Source of the DNA: Vicia villosa
Taxonomy: Eukaryota; Streptophyta; Magnoliopsida; Fabales; Fabaceae
Length of the DNA stretch: 64,000 nucleotides
Assembly: GCF_029867415.1 (NCBI RefSeq)
Contig: NC_081186.1
Location: 107,132,455-107,196,454, forward strand
Direction of reading: 5' to 3'
Position numbers and translations under genes: made by a program. The notes below the pieces were generated by a model. That model was not told the origin of the DNA and searched no databases. It was given only the letters and a program-made list of their open reading frames with translations. This document shows positions 1 through 12,943 of this stretch, piece after piece (the first letter of the stretch is position 1; every line of letters begins with the position of its first letter).

Positions 1-1
1 T

Positions 2-1905
2 CAGTGGCGGAGCCAGAAAAATTATAAAGCCTGGGCAATAATAACAAAATCAAACCTAATTTACATAGGAGCACAAAATCCCTTAATCAATTAACTCACA
101 ATAGAGATTTATCAGTGACATAAAAATCATATTATATGTATAAACAAAATATAGTAACAAACTCCAATTTAGAGCACATTAAATGACATGATCCAAAAGA
201 CCTTCTAGTGCAAAGGACCAATATCTAGCAAATTAAAACAATGATCCATGTCCCCAGCTATTCAACAAGCTAGAAATAAGATAAACTATAACGAGACCAA
301 AAAAAATTAAAGATAGAAGACCGTAAAAGGGAAGCAAATATGGTGAGATTCAATTTGTTATCTCTTCAACATGCGAGTGAAAATATTTTTAAGCTGGCTT
401 GCTACTTTAAATTCAAAACTCATTTATGAAATTTTGGCTCCTATTAGATGTTAGTATGTTACAACTCATATGACAAACCCAACAAATTTATTAGAACAAA
501 AATACTATGACATGAGTCACGACAAACCCCAACAAACTAGCAAAAAATTTAACTCTACAAAATTTAGCAATCCATTTTATGACATATCTGATATGAAATT
601 AACATCAATGACTCTACAAACTACCATTAGTCAATCATGAAAGCACCTGGTTCAACGACAGGGTATCTTAAAAAAATAAACTTTCGACAATTATAAAATA
701 AGCAATATGACATACTGGCCCAAGTTCCACCAATATTTTCCTTAGCTCTGCAGCTCTAACCTATAAAACCGAACGATAAAATAATTTTAAAAGATTAGCT
801 TTATTTTCATTGCAAACTGCAAATCAAAAGTCTAAAGACCCACCACTCCAACATTAATAAATCACTTCATTCATAGGTTTTAAAGGTACTTTCCTTGCTA
901 GCAGCAACAAATCATTTCCTTCAAATGTTTCAAATGACAATCATTTCCTTTTAAAAATTCCACTTCCATATGAAATCATTTTTTCACTATCACTTTCACT
1001 CTAATACTCTGTCACTATAGTCCTAAGTTTTCTTGGTCTCTAAATGCATTAACTTTCTTCTTGGAGTAATTTCACGGACCAAACTGACCAAAACGAAAGA
1101 AAACACAAGGATTAAATTAATTAAGGAAAAGCTACTTCAATGACTTTAAACTCACAATTTGATAAATTCAGGAAGTATAGTAAACTAGTAATAGTAGTGA
1201 GTATAGCAACAGTGTCACATATTTAAAGATCATGACATGTTACTTGGTTCTAGTTGGTGTGACCTGAAACACAATTGAATCCAACCTTGTAAGTTGTAAC
1301 TCACTTTGTTGTTTAAAAGAGCTTGCTTCAAAATCTCGACATTATCTCATGGCAGATATTACTCCAGAATAAAAGAGCTTGCTTCAATACTTCTTTCTTT
1401 CCTTCATAAGTCCAGTTAGTGAAACAATAAATAAGAACAATTCAGCACCATAATTCGTAAGAAACATAAGCGAAAAAGAAAAAAAAAATTGGTTGAGGCA
1501 ATTTACCAAACACTTAGTGTGCAAGTTGCAAAACTGTGGTAACAACAACAATTCGATACCGATGCCATGACCAATGTATGAACAAAAATAACCAATTACA
1601 AACATAGTATAGTAAAGCAATTCATCAAACACATGGCAGGAAGAATATAAAAGAAATAAGTAATATGTAAAGCTTATTGTGTGGATAACTTTTGAAGAAG
1701 AAGTTATGTGGTGTCTATGATAAAATGAAATCAATGAGATAAGAATGAAACAAACCTCCTTTGAGTTCATTGGAGCCAGTGAAGAGTGAAAAAGAGTTGT
1801 CATCTTGTTCATCGTGTTGAGGGAGAGAAGAGTTCCATGGAAGTGATTCGAGACGGTCGAGCCCGGGCAGCTGCCCTAGGTAGCCGGGCGCTGGCTCCGC
1901 CACTG
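2..1905. mobile_element. hAT-like non-autonomous DNA transposon
   Basis: The two ends are perfect 15-bp inverted repeats: CAGTGGCGGAGCCAG at 2-16 and its complement at 1891-1905. Subterminal GC-rich motifs (CCTGGGC near the left end, GCCCGGGC near the right) add to the symmetry. The terminal sequence resembles Tip100-type hAT elements. Eight bases right of the element read AATTCAAT; the single base left in the window (T at position 1) fits the last base of an 8-bp target duplication but cannot prove it. No hAT transposase or dimerisation domain is visible in the interior, so the copy is probably non-autonomous. Confidence 0.6.
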
Positions 1906-3974
1906 AATTCAATGACTTTAGCCCGAAAACTACACCGTGACTTTCCCCCTATCTCTCACTCCTACAATACTCTCTCTCATCATAATTTTTCTTTTTTCTT
2001 TATTTTATCTTTTACAAAAAATATCAAAATCTGCCTAAAATTATCAAATCAATCAACCTAAACGTCTCATTGAACCTTGTATTATTATTATTTTTTAAAT
2101 ATTGCAGTGTAATTATTTGTCATACTCTTTTTTTTTTTTTTTAAAGTGTTGAGTTGGACAGACTTAATTTTTATAAGATATACTAATACTTAAAGTATAT
2201 AAAACAATAATATATTCATGCAAAATTTATTTTGTGATTATATTAATAGCCATGTAATTTATAGAGTTGTTTAATTTAAAATAAATTGTCTCTTTTATGC
2301 AGTTATAAATAATCTAAGGTAAATTGCGTGACAGAAAAAGAGAAGTGTGGAAATGGAATATGTAACACCTTAAAAGTAGGAGTGGGGCATGAATGTTTAT
2401 TGTCCTTTGCAATTTGAAATAATAATTAGGAAAAGAATTATTAAAAAAATGCTATTTGTAGTTTAATATGAAAAAGTAAGATAAGAGAACATTTTGAAAA
2501 GAAAAAAAAAAGTATATGTGTGAAAGGGGATTTTATCCATTTTAAAAGTTTTAATCAACTTTTTTTAAAATCTATTTTATAAAATATTAATATGGTCATT
2601 TTTGTTTGTATTGTATTAGAGAATGATTATAGTTATAAAAAAGGGATTATAAAACAAATAATATTTTGTGCCGTTATATATAGAATTAGTCCACAATGTA
2701 TAGTCTCTGCATAATCATAGCCATCAAGGAGTTTGAAGTTTGAACATGAAAATGGAATAGAACACTAATAATATTATTTTTGCTATATTGGTTGTTTTTA
2801 CATTACATGACTGGTTCATTCTAATTCGGCAGCTATATTGTTAACTTGAATGACTTTCTAATTTTCATAGATAGTACATGTAAAATAGTTGCAAACAATA
2901 AAAGGAAAATTCTTCTTAAACAAAAATAAACAAACAATGAAAACATGTATTTGCCGGGAGTTTTGAATTCAAAACAAGACAATAAAACCCATGTTGGCCA
3001 ACACTAGGGTTGTAGAATTTATGAGAAGTTAGTTTGATTACTACTTGGTAGTTGGTACTTGGTACTCACCTCCACATGGCTAAGGACGATTGAGATGCCA
3101 CTATTGTCTCTTGGTTGTACTTTATCATATACAAACCATTAACATCCATATAAACTTTAATTAACTCAATGATATCTCATTTCAATGTAGTGTATTGATC
3201 TTATGAAAAGATGAATTCTTAGATGACGATCAACAAATAACAAATATTTATAACCAAAAAAATCAAACAACTACAATAGTTTCTTCAACCATAAAAATCT
3301 TTAAAGTAATGACAATGAACTCTACTTCAAAAATCAAACGCTACAACTTCCTACAACTTTAAAGATTGTCATTGTCATTAAAGATTCGTTGTCATTGTCA
3401 TTAAAATCCACAAGGTGGATGCAGTTGAATCCACAAGGTGTTACGAATCTAGAAATTGAGATTCAATTGCATCCAGATTTAGTCCAAACTCCTTAAATAG
3501 ATGGATCTATCCTACCGCCTCAATTAGACATCAGGTTCCACCTTAATCACGTAACCTGTAGTCTTACTTGGCTTCCAACTGCTATAAGCTAACCTTGGCT
3601 TTCAAGGAGCTAACAAGCTGCTGAACTGTATATATAATATTGTTTGACGGAAAAATCGCAAGCAATAAAGGTGAGGTTACAATGCCTCAAAGAAAGCCTC
3701 TATAATACTTATCCGCAAGGGAACACTATCTAGGAGGTTATATGAAGATGGACTCATGTTGTCGTCTTAGAGCCTACTAAGACGAAGAATGATGAAGCTC
3801 TTAAATAAATAAAAAAATCAGCATAAAAGCAAGAAGTATTAAACTCCTCTCGAAAGCCCCAGAGGAGATTGAGGCAGTCATGCTCTTTCCTCGGGTCAAG
3901 CAGAAAACCAATCGTCGAGGAATCAACCGAGGCATCCAATGTGAGCTCTGATTTTTGACAAAAAGATACCAAAA
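1906..3974. other. AT-rich intergenic stretch, no gene seen
   Basis: No convincing coding region, RNA gene or element terminus is visible. The sequence is strongly AT-rich, with homopolymer runs. The part after about 3400 may belong to the decayed retrotransposon whose gag follows, but I could not recognise it. Confidence 0.5.
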
Positions 3975-4626
3975 TCCATGGAGAAGCCTCCTAAGATGTG
4001 AGACTACTATGGAAAGGAATATTCGGATGAGCACGTGCAAGTTGTCAATGATCGACTTAATTACTTTAGTTTTGATGAAGCCTCTAAGTGCAAGTTGTTT
4101 GCATTAACTCTTGTCAGTACGACTAGGCTTTGGTTTAATGATGTGCTTGATGGGTGCATTGAATCACAGCCCAATTTCTATGAATGGTTCCCTACACACT
4201 TTATCGTTCGGAAGAGACATCCAATGATTGTAGCTGCTTTGAGCAGGACTGTGTAGGGAAAGAAGGAAAGCATGATGTCTTATATCGACCGGTTTACTAA
4301 AGTTGCACTTGATGTCGAGGGAGCTGAAGAAGGTCTTAAGTGCTGGATTTTTGAAAATGGCCTCCTATAGACCATCCCTTCAAGGTAAAGATCAAAAGAA
4401 AGAATATATGAACCACTCAAGAGATGATGAGCATGACTCAGCCTTACATGATCTTGGAGGAGAAATTGAATATGTGGTTCAATATTCCCACCTCCATTAA
4501 GGCCAACTCTAGTCGACCGAAAGGGAAGGAGTCCTACCACCAAAAAACGAGTTTGTTCGGGGAATGCAAGGACGACACGTAAAGTACACTCCTCTGACCG
4601 TTTCTCGGGAAAAGATATATCAGGAC
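3975..4626 (+). pseudogene. Ty3/gypsy gag fragment (retrotrans_gag)
   Basis: Translated on the plus strand this reads as a plant Ty3/gypsy capsid (gag) region. A DEHVQVVNDRL-like start is followed by LFALTLVSTTRLWFN, FVRKRHP-like and SYIDRFTKVA segments, then a conserved VSREKIYQ stretch near 4600. These match the usual retrotrans_gag order. Stops and frame changes interrupt it at about 3998, 4255 and 4370, so no single frame is open. The gag stops abruptly at 4626, where an LTR-like TGTAACACCCC begins. No protease or polymerase follows, so this is an old fragment without function. Confidence 0.6.
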
Positions 4627-5130
4627 TGTAACACCCCATTTTCATTAGATTGATTTTGTTTAATTTATTTATGATTTTATGTGATTTAATTCATTGTTGT
4701 TTGGTTGGGGGGTAAGTACCTTTGAGATGGAAGTGTAAAGAGAGAATTGGAAGTGATTAGAATTATTTAGAATTTTAGATAATTAAAAATGATTGTAAAT
4801 TAGTGGATTTATTTAATTAATTAAGAAATTAGTAAGAGTTGGGGTGAAAAGTGAATATTGGAAGATTAAGTGGTGGGTGGAGAGAAACTTATGGTTAGTT
4901 GGGCATAAGCTTAATTAATCATAAGAAGTTATAATAATATATATTTTAAGAATTAGGGAAAATAGTCCCATTTTGTCAGTACTGAAACAAGGAGAATAGA
5001 GAAAACAAGATTTTGGGAGAAGGTGTGTTAGGGCTTGAGGGAAGATATCCTTGATCATCATCTTTGCTGAATTTTCTGGAATTACAAGGTAAGGAGGGAG
5101 AAAGGACTTTCAATATGGGTGTATTGCATG
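4627..5130 (+). repeat. LTR-like segment (TGTAACACCCC start)
   Basis: The sequence opens with TGTAACACCCC, a common start of legume gypsy LTRs, exactly where gag similarity is lost. Around 5040-5100 it has the look of a transcribed LTR R/U5 region, with a GGTAAGGAGGG donor-like motif. I could not find the 3' end or a matching target duplication, so the right limit is approximate. Confidence 0.35.
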
Positions 5131-5451
5131 ATGGGATAGAGTAGATACGTCCTTACTCTCCTTAGGGTTATGTACTTATGATGATTGAATGATGATTGTT
5201 GTGTTTTCTTATGAATCGATGTTTGAATGATGATTTGTGGTGTTCAAATGTATGGTTGTATGATTGTGTTTTCCATTTTTATCTTCATTAAGCTTAAATT
5301 GCTTATTCAAATTCTTGAGCGTCTAATCTCTTATTCTTCCTCCTCTAAATCGAAGCAAGTTTTCCCTAAGACTTTCATGACTAGTCCACTATATGGTAGA
5401 AGTATATTTTTTTTATGCTACCAACCATATAATGGATCACTACATAGTGAA

Positions 5452-6048
5452 TTAGACAAATCTATTAGCCAAAAATGAAATTGGAGGTATGTCTAATTTG
5501 TTTATGTGCCTAGATTTTCTTTTCCTTGGGAAAAGAACATGATTCACGACATAGTGAATTAGACAATTATCCAGGCGTATTATGTCAGCAGTGAGGGGAG
5601 TATCAATAATAAAGGTTAGATCATCCAGAAAATAAATAGCAGCTTCTATAGAATTAAAATTTCTACCTTCTTCTTCATTATCATCATACTCAAAGTCCTT
5701 GTATGAAAGATTGCAAATGTTTGTGCATTCTTCAAGACTTGGCCTATTTTGGTGTTTATTCACTTCAGATATTATAACACCATATACATAGTTGAGGTTT
5801 GCATAAAACATTTTCACAAGTGTGGGAAATCTTTACTTGGGTACTTTGCAAGCGAAGTTCTTCAAACCCGCTTCCTCAAAATCTTGAATAAAACCACAAC
5901 CTGAAAATATTCTCTTTCAAATAGCAAGAGTCAAGAAGACTTCTTTCAGCTAATAACGGTTGAAGTTGATTTCTTTCCATTGGGTTGAGAAAATTTTAGA
6001 GAAGTAGGAGGATGAGGCTCTAGAGGTGTGTTCTCTCTTTGGAGCCAT
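5452..6048 (-). pseudogene. retroelement-associated plant ORF relic (Transposase_32-like)
   Basis: On the minus strand the series starts with MAPKREHTSRASSS (ATG at 6048). It continues through FEEAGLKNFACKVP around 5850 and ends in an open 121-codon part (5452-5817) containing VKMFYANLNYVYGVI and LPRKRKS-like segments. This order matches the family often annotated as a putative plant transposon protein in legume and other retroelements; its biochemical role is not known. Stop codons at about 5953 and 5838 break the frame, so it is a relic. The assignment rests on remembered sequence patterns and is moderate at best. Confidence 0.4.
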
Positions 6049-6689
6049 TGATGATGATAAAGAGATTAAGAAGAAAATTTTCTCTAAAATACCCATGTGT
6101 GCACACAAGAGAAAATGTAAAATGAGATGAGAAGAAATAAAGAGGAAGTACCTATTTATAGCCATTATCTAATCGATTAGAACAACTCTCTAAAAGCTAG
6201 TTATTTAAAGAGTTAATCAGATTTTTCTGATTATTCACCCTGTAAAAAGTGTACTACCTTAAATATCAAGTAGCCTTGATAAAAACTCCTCCTTTCAAGG
6301 GAATGACAAAATATTGTTGTGCATCTTTCTCTGTGAATTGTTGGATACGAGAGCTGGTTAAAACAACAAGACAAATACATCCATTACAGACTTATCTTCT
6401 TAACTTACTAAGATGTTAATTGATCATCACAAATAATAGGTATTTAGAAAATGTATTAACATCTATATTGAATCAAAACAAAGTTCACAATACAAAAATC
6501 AAAATAAATACATACAACAATGATGAAATCAACCAAATCCCAACAAGAAAACTATCATACAAAGAGAAGGAAGAAGATAATCAAAACCCCAACCTTGCGA
6601 TGTCTCAAAAATTGAAGCTAACCACTCTTCCAATCTTCAATCTTCAACCTCCCTTTTGGCACTAGAACTTCATCTTCATCTTTGGATCA

Positions 6690-6886
6690 ATTTCCTTTTG
6701 GCTTCAGGGACTGAGTACCATCTTGTTTAGTAACTATTAAAGGTGTCCATCCTTTGATGACAACCTTGCTAGTTTTCTTTTCCATTGATTTGAGGAAGGA
6801 AACCATGTGTGCTTTCCAATAATCATGTTGGTGCCATCTAAGCTAGGTGGTTGGTTTAAAAATCCTCCTTCCTTAGCATTATCCAT
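6690..6886 (-). pseudogene. Ty1/copia gag N-terminal fragment
   Basis: Reading on the minus strand from an ATG at 6886, the translation begins MDNAKEGGF and runs into SLDGTN followed, after a one-base shift, by DYWKAHMVSFLKSM. This is the usual copia gag N-terminus and resembles the gag of the copia element at 49-56 kb. A primer-binding-site-like TTGGCATCAGAG lies just upstream on the minus strand (6945-6956). The frame is broken and nothing downstream of gag is recognisable. Confidence 0.55.
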
Positions 6887-6956
6887 TTTGAACAGAATGA
6901 ATAGATTGCCTAGAGCTCACCCAACCAAAACAGGGTGTCTACTCTGATGCCAATTG

Positions 6957-7870
6957 AAATTCCATTCTTTTAAAAGAAAGATGTCAGACACAATGTGTTA
7001 CACAATACGTGTGATAAGATTAATGCAGTAAAAAATAAAATGTGAATAAAATAAAAGGACACAAGGAATTGATAACCTAGTTCAGTGCAAAGTCACATAT
7101 CTCTAGAGGGTGTTAACCCAAGAAAGGAACAATTTTTTAATACTAAAAGTACAAATTGGTCTTAGTTGAACCCGTTTAGTTTAAAGCCTTTTTTCTTAAC
7201 ACTACCCATTAATTTTTATTCAAGACCCCCTCCTAAATATGAGACCCTCTCACTTTCTCTCAACCACTCTCCCAATTGTTTGGACAAACATAATATAGAA
7301 TGAAAGATGAAACCAATTACTACTCAAAACAAACTTTATTCCTCTCTATAGTAATTATACTAGCGAATAGAGTTTCACAATAAAACTAACAATGAAAAAC
7401 AAAAGACTCAATAAACTAAACACCCTTGCATATTTTCTCAAGGTCGGAGTCTTCTATATGGAAAGCTCCTTCTTAAATAGAATAAGAATCAGCTTCATGA
7501 TTTGTTAGGGTTTTGAACATTACATGCGGTTGAAGCAAATTCAAATAGCACAATACATTAATCTCTATTAATTTGATTTGCAATATTTGATATAGTAAAT
7601 CTTCATCAATCTGATTTGATCTTCTTAAATCTTGAAAATTATTCTTTTGGGAAATCTTTCTTTATACTAAAAAGTGCATAAAACAATCAAATAATAAATG
7701 AAACAAATCAGGAGCGATATTCACTTCAGCGCAAGCTAGCTTTGAGGTAGAATGTTTCTCAATGTGTGTCGCATCTTGCTCCACATCTTGCCTCTTGTTT
7801 TGAGCTCATAGAGAGGGAATGTCTCAACATAATGTCATGACATCTTTCTTCACATGTTGCCTATATAATT
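6957..7870 (-). repeat. probable copia 5' LTR (end uncertain)
   Basis: This block sits immediately next to the initiator-Met-type primer-binding site at 6945-6956 and upstream of the gag fragment, which is where the 5' LTR of a minus-strand copia element must lie. Its other end was not identified; similarity to a LINE ORF begins at about 7874, so the LTR is bounded there. No second LTR was found. Confidence 0.35.
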
Positions 7871-7873
7871 ATG

Positions 7874-8197
7874 TCAATCACATGTAACAACATATCCGTT
7901 AGACCAAACAATTCTTCCATGAAGGTGATGCTTGCAAGCTTCCACTCCAAACTTATATTTTTCTTTCTGTATAGTGATGGCCTGTCTATCTCCTTTTAGG
8001 CAAGGAACATGTAGTTGGCTTTGAGGAATGTTATAGATTTTGTTAGAAACAACGGAAACAAACAATTTTTCGGTTTTCGTTGGAGGCTTGGTTTTTAGAT
8101 GAATGTTAGGAAAATAAGGAGTCATTTTAGGGAAGAGAGCTTGAATATCCATGGTGTCCATCGAACTATAGAGGAAAGGAATGAGAAAAATAACCAT
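7874..8197 (-). pseudogene. LINE ORF1 fragment (DUF4283-like)
   Basis: The 107-codon frame contains LKGDRQAITIQKEKY, then GVEACKHHLHGRIVW. These match a segment typical of the DUF4283 domain in ORF1 of plant L1-type LINEs (RNA-binding protein) and related domesticated proteins. The start is arbitrary: the similarity begins well after the ATG and ends about ten residues before the stop. No reverse transcriptase is nearby. It is most likely a truncated retrotransposon piece. Confidence 0.45.
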
Positions 8198-9532
<1,335 letters not shown>

Positions 9533-9842
9533 TTGCAAAGATACATTTATTGTAAAAAATTATCATATGTAAACTTTATTTATTTATTTATTTTATTTAC
9601 ATATAAAGTAATAACAAACATAAAAGAGTTCATTTTCACAATGCCAAATCTAGAGTTTATATATCCAATCTAACAATATCAAGTTTTAGTAGTTGAGTTA
9701 AGATTTTATTTATCTATTTGGTGAAAAAGTAGAATATATTTTATTAAAATTATATTAAATTTTGTTAAAAAAGAAGTTTTTGTTATGAAGGATTCATATA
9801 ATAAAAATATTCAAAATATCATTATTTTCTGTTATAAACATA

Positions 9843-10125
9843 GGATGGTAAAACGGGTACGGTCTATTGAGCATGTCCGTTTTACCTGCAATTTAGTGGT
9901 GGGCGGACTAAGAATTTAGGTCATCATCTTCTAATGTGTCAGTTCCGCTCCGTCCCAATAGAGTTTTTGCGTGCACATGCATTTGTATACATTTTTACAG
10001 TTTTAGGCTTAAAAGGTGCCGTGTCCGCGGACTTTTCCCGCTCTGCCATCACTTTTTACGGGACGGAACTAAATTTTAAGCCGACATCCCTTAACTATGC
10101 CCGTCCTATCCCGTTTATAATAAAC
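9843..10125. mobile_element. degenerate GC-rich hAT MITE
   Basis: The left end contains GGTAAAACGGGTACGG and the right end CCCGTCCTATCCCGTTTATA, a decayed inverted pair. The interior repeats phrases such as GTCCGCGGAC and ACGGGACGG against an AT-rich background. It resembles a worn copy of the better-preserved element at 63451-63791. A target duplication is no longer visible. Confidence 0.45.
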
Positions 10126-10129
10126 ATCA

Positions 10130-11196
10130 CTTCTTCAATAATTTATTTATACATAATTTTCTTGTAATAAAATATAAATTGTTCTCATTTTTTTTTTTAT
10201 AAATAAAAACTAGATATCTCATAAAGCTTTTTTTAGTACTATCAATTTATAATAGACTTAAACACACAATGTCATGTGAGGGGAGGCAGATTAGCATCTC
10301 TTAAGGTTCATTTACATGAATTAGTTAATATGGTTATGGACTTATGGCACATAAAAATTAAACAAAAGATATGAAGTACAGATAATAAAAGATATCAAAA
10401 TATTAAAAAGAGAAAAGTGTGGGTTATTGATGTATGCCAGAGACCTACGAGTTTGTGCCTTTCCATTAAATTAAAGACACATCATGCATATTTCAATGAA
10501 TAACCAGCTGGAGTATGCTGTTAACAACAACATAGGGTTGACTTAAGCAACATTATTTTATCAAATTTTGTCGTTTTCTATTCAAACAATTCAAAGGCCA
10601 AATAAATAAATAAAATGTTGTCTTGGAATGGAACTTATGGGAAAAAAATTATGTGTTTTAAGTTATTTGTCCAAATCAAAGTATTAAATTTTGATGTTTA
10701 GGATAATGCTTATGCACGTATAGTGACAGTTTAAGATTAGGCATTTTGTTGAATTGATTTAAGATGAGTAAGAATTTAATTTTCTTTGATTCTTATATTA
10801 AGTGGGTTGTGAATAGGTGACTCACATTTTAAGATATTGGTTTCTTAAATAAGCTTATTCCTTTTTTTATATTATAGGGTGTATTAGAGAAATATGGAGT
10901 GCAGATAGTAACTACCTAATATTGTCAAAAGCTTGTTTGGGCCTGAAATTAACAAGGAGTAATGTCCATTAAACTTCTTATTAGAAAATAAATTGCTCAT
11001 TACACCCTTAATATTTCTTTTAATTCTATGAATTTTTGAAAATGCTTTTCTCGTACCGAATGGGTTTTAAATTCTAACACACCACAACATTCTCTCAATA
11101 TGAGTGCCTCTATTTGAAATAGGCTTTGAGAATGAATTTAAGAGAGAGTGAAATATGAACTATCATGTTTTATACATATCAATTTCTTCGAAATTC
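10130..11196. other. anonymous AT-rich stretch
   Basis: No gene, RNA or mobile-element boundary could be supported here. Confidence 0.5.
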
Positions 11197-11679
11197 TGAT
11201 CTTCAGATTCCAGATGTCATATGACTTGTTGGGACATCTCATCTGGCACAACATACAACGGAAGGATATTCATGAATGAAAAAACAATGCTAGAAAGTAA
11301 TTGATTACACAGGATTGTTAACTCGGTTCAGTGTACAACAACACCTACTCTGGGGGCTACCAAGCCATAAAGGAAATCCACTATTAGCATTATCAATTCA
11401 AAGTACTGTGCAAATAACCTCCGGTTCACACGTAAACAACCTCCACTTTATCACTACCTCGTACAACTTCTACCTAAAAACTTCCCAGATAAGAGAAACC
11501 TCTCTCACAATAACTACCCTAGTCACTGATATTGACAGCCCTTTACCACAATCTTCAATTACAAACATTACACGATTAAGACACCCTTAGTCATCAAATA
11601 CTTGATCTTACTTAAAAGCTTTGGTCAAGAACAATATCTTGAACCTCAAGCAACACACACTTAGATAATTGTATCAATG
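11197..11679. repeat. left part of a copia-family solo LTR
   Basis: This segment aligns by eye with part of the 3' LTR of the copia element at 48 kb; both contain ACCTACTCT, GGGGCTA, a TATCAATTCAAA block and a GTTCACAC/GTAAACAACC block. It is cut at 11679 by the Ogre-type element and resumes at 23149. No copia coding sequence lies on either side, so it was probably a solo LTR before the insertion. The last five bases (11675-11679, CAATG) are the duplicated target. Confidence 0.55.
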
Positions 11680-12152
11680 TGTCATACCCCAAAATTTGCC
11701 CAGTCAATTTATGTGTTTTAATTCATCAAGGATCAAAATTAAGAATCATGGGGTTTGACATTCCTATTGTCAAACCTGCGTTCTTATAGAATATCCTGAG
11801 TTAAAATGAGGGTTAAGGTTAAAAGGTGTTTGGGCTCAGCCATCTTCGAGATTTTTTAGTCCGTTTCACAGTTGATCATATAGCTTATGATTTTTTGTTG
11901 GACTATTAATTTCAATATTTGATTTGATCATTTTTAACTATTATTATTATTAATTAGTATTGTCTGATTATTAATCTTAATATTTGGTTTGATTATTTTC
12001 TGTTATTATTAATTTTAATAGGTTTATTCTTTTATTAGTTTTAATTATCTTTTGAAATGTTAAATACAATACAAAAAATTATGAAACAAATAAAAATATA
12101 CAAGCACATGGGGCCTTGTTTCTCAAAGGCCCGTTAGTTTAACTTTGACTAA

Positions 12153-12160
12153 TATAAATA
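12153..12160 (+). promoter_or_regulatory. TATA box in the 5' LTR
   Basis: TATAAATA stands alone in a suitable place within the LTR, shortly before a GGGGGGGAGGATCC stretch. It is the best candidate for the Pol II start of the element's RNA. The same box is at 21119-21126 in the 3' LTR. Confidence 0.5.
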
Positions 12161-12872
12161 GGTGATTTTTTTCTACACAAGGGGGGGAGGATCCTAAGTC
12201 TCACGCTCATACAGAAAAAACCCTTATTTTTATAAGGATTGTTTGACTTTTCAACCAAGACGGCGGAGACATACAGTTATACAACAAAAAGGCCTCACAC
12301 TCCGACTGGTGCTATTCTTCACGTTGGTATACACCACAGCATTTGATATTCTTCTCTTCAACCAAACAACCTCCGACGAAACAACGCCACCAGAAGCCGT
12401 ACGGCCGTCGGACAATTCAACCGCTACAACCAGCCACGGCGATTGGGAACTCCAATCTCGCGCCACCCAAAATTGCCGACCACAGATCCGCCACAAAGTG
12501 GCTGGCTCTGATCCGCGACGGTAACCACCGTGTTCTTGCGCCCTTCTAATCGTATTGATAATGCTTGTGTTGATTGGGTTGCCATGGTGAATCGTTTGTA
12601 ATTCGTTTGTAGTCATCGTTATGCGATTGAATCCAAACTCCCTGTTCGTGTGAGCTTTATTTGTGATGATTGAGAATTGTTGTCTGAGAAGTAGGGATTA
12701 GAGAACATGAATAGAAACAGAGGAGATTTATGGAGAAACAGGACTAAGAAGTTTTTTTCAGAAAGAACCCATGAGGAAGATGAAGAAAGGGGCGTGGGTC
12801 TTTTTTTTATTTCCATTCCCTGAGTCTGTTTGTGTTAAATCACATTGGCCTTGCAATTACATCAAGGTGTCA

Positions 12873-12943
12873 TCGCAGCTTGGATGGCAAAGGTTGCATG
12901 CCTATCACACTCAAAACAGGGGTTCGATCCCTCTGTGCGACGC
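12873..12943 (+). other. tRNA-like block with Pol III B box in the 5' LTR
   Basis: TCGCA (12873-12877) can pair with TGCGA (12936-12940) as an acceptor-like stem. Near the 3' side AGGGG/CCTCT flank the loop TTCGATC, a good T-arm whose core GGTTCGATCCC fits the Pol III B box. An A-box-like AGCTTGGATGGC lies near 12878. A proper D arm and anticodon arm are not clear, so I call it tRNA-like rather than a tRNA gene. It may be a tRNA- or SINE-derived insertion fixed in this LTR family. Confidence 0.4.

Noticed and set aside
1384..1812. 142-codon minus frame inside the hAT-like element
   Set aside because: Hydrophobic translation of AT-rich DNA without transposase motifs.
4280..4645. 121-codon minus frame
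   Set aside because: Antisense of the gypsy gag fragment.
11315..11590. 91-codon plus frame
   Set aside because: Lies in the copia-family solo LTR; no family resemblance.
12243..12816. Open frames of 60-121 codons, duplicated at 21209-21782
   Set aside because: They lie in the LTRs of the Ogre-type element and are identical because the LTRs are; no protein similarity.
12873..12943. A genuine tRNA gene
   Set aside because: T-arm and B box are good, but D and anticodon arms are not convincing and the block is part of an LTR.
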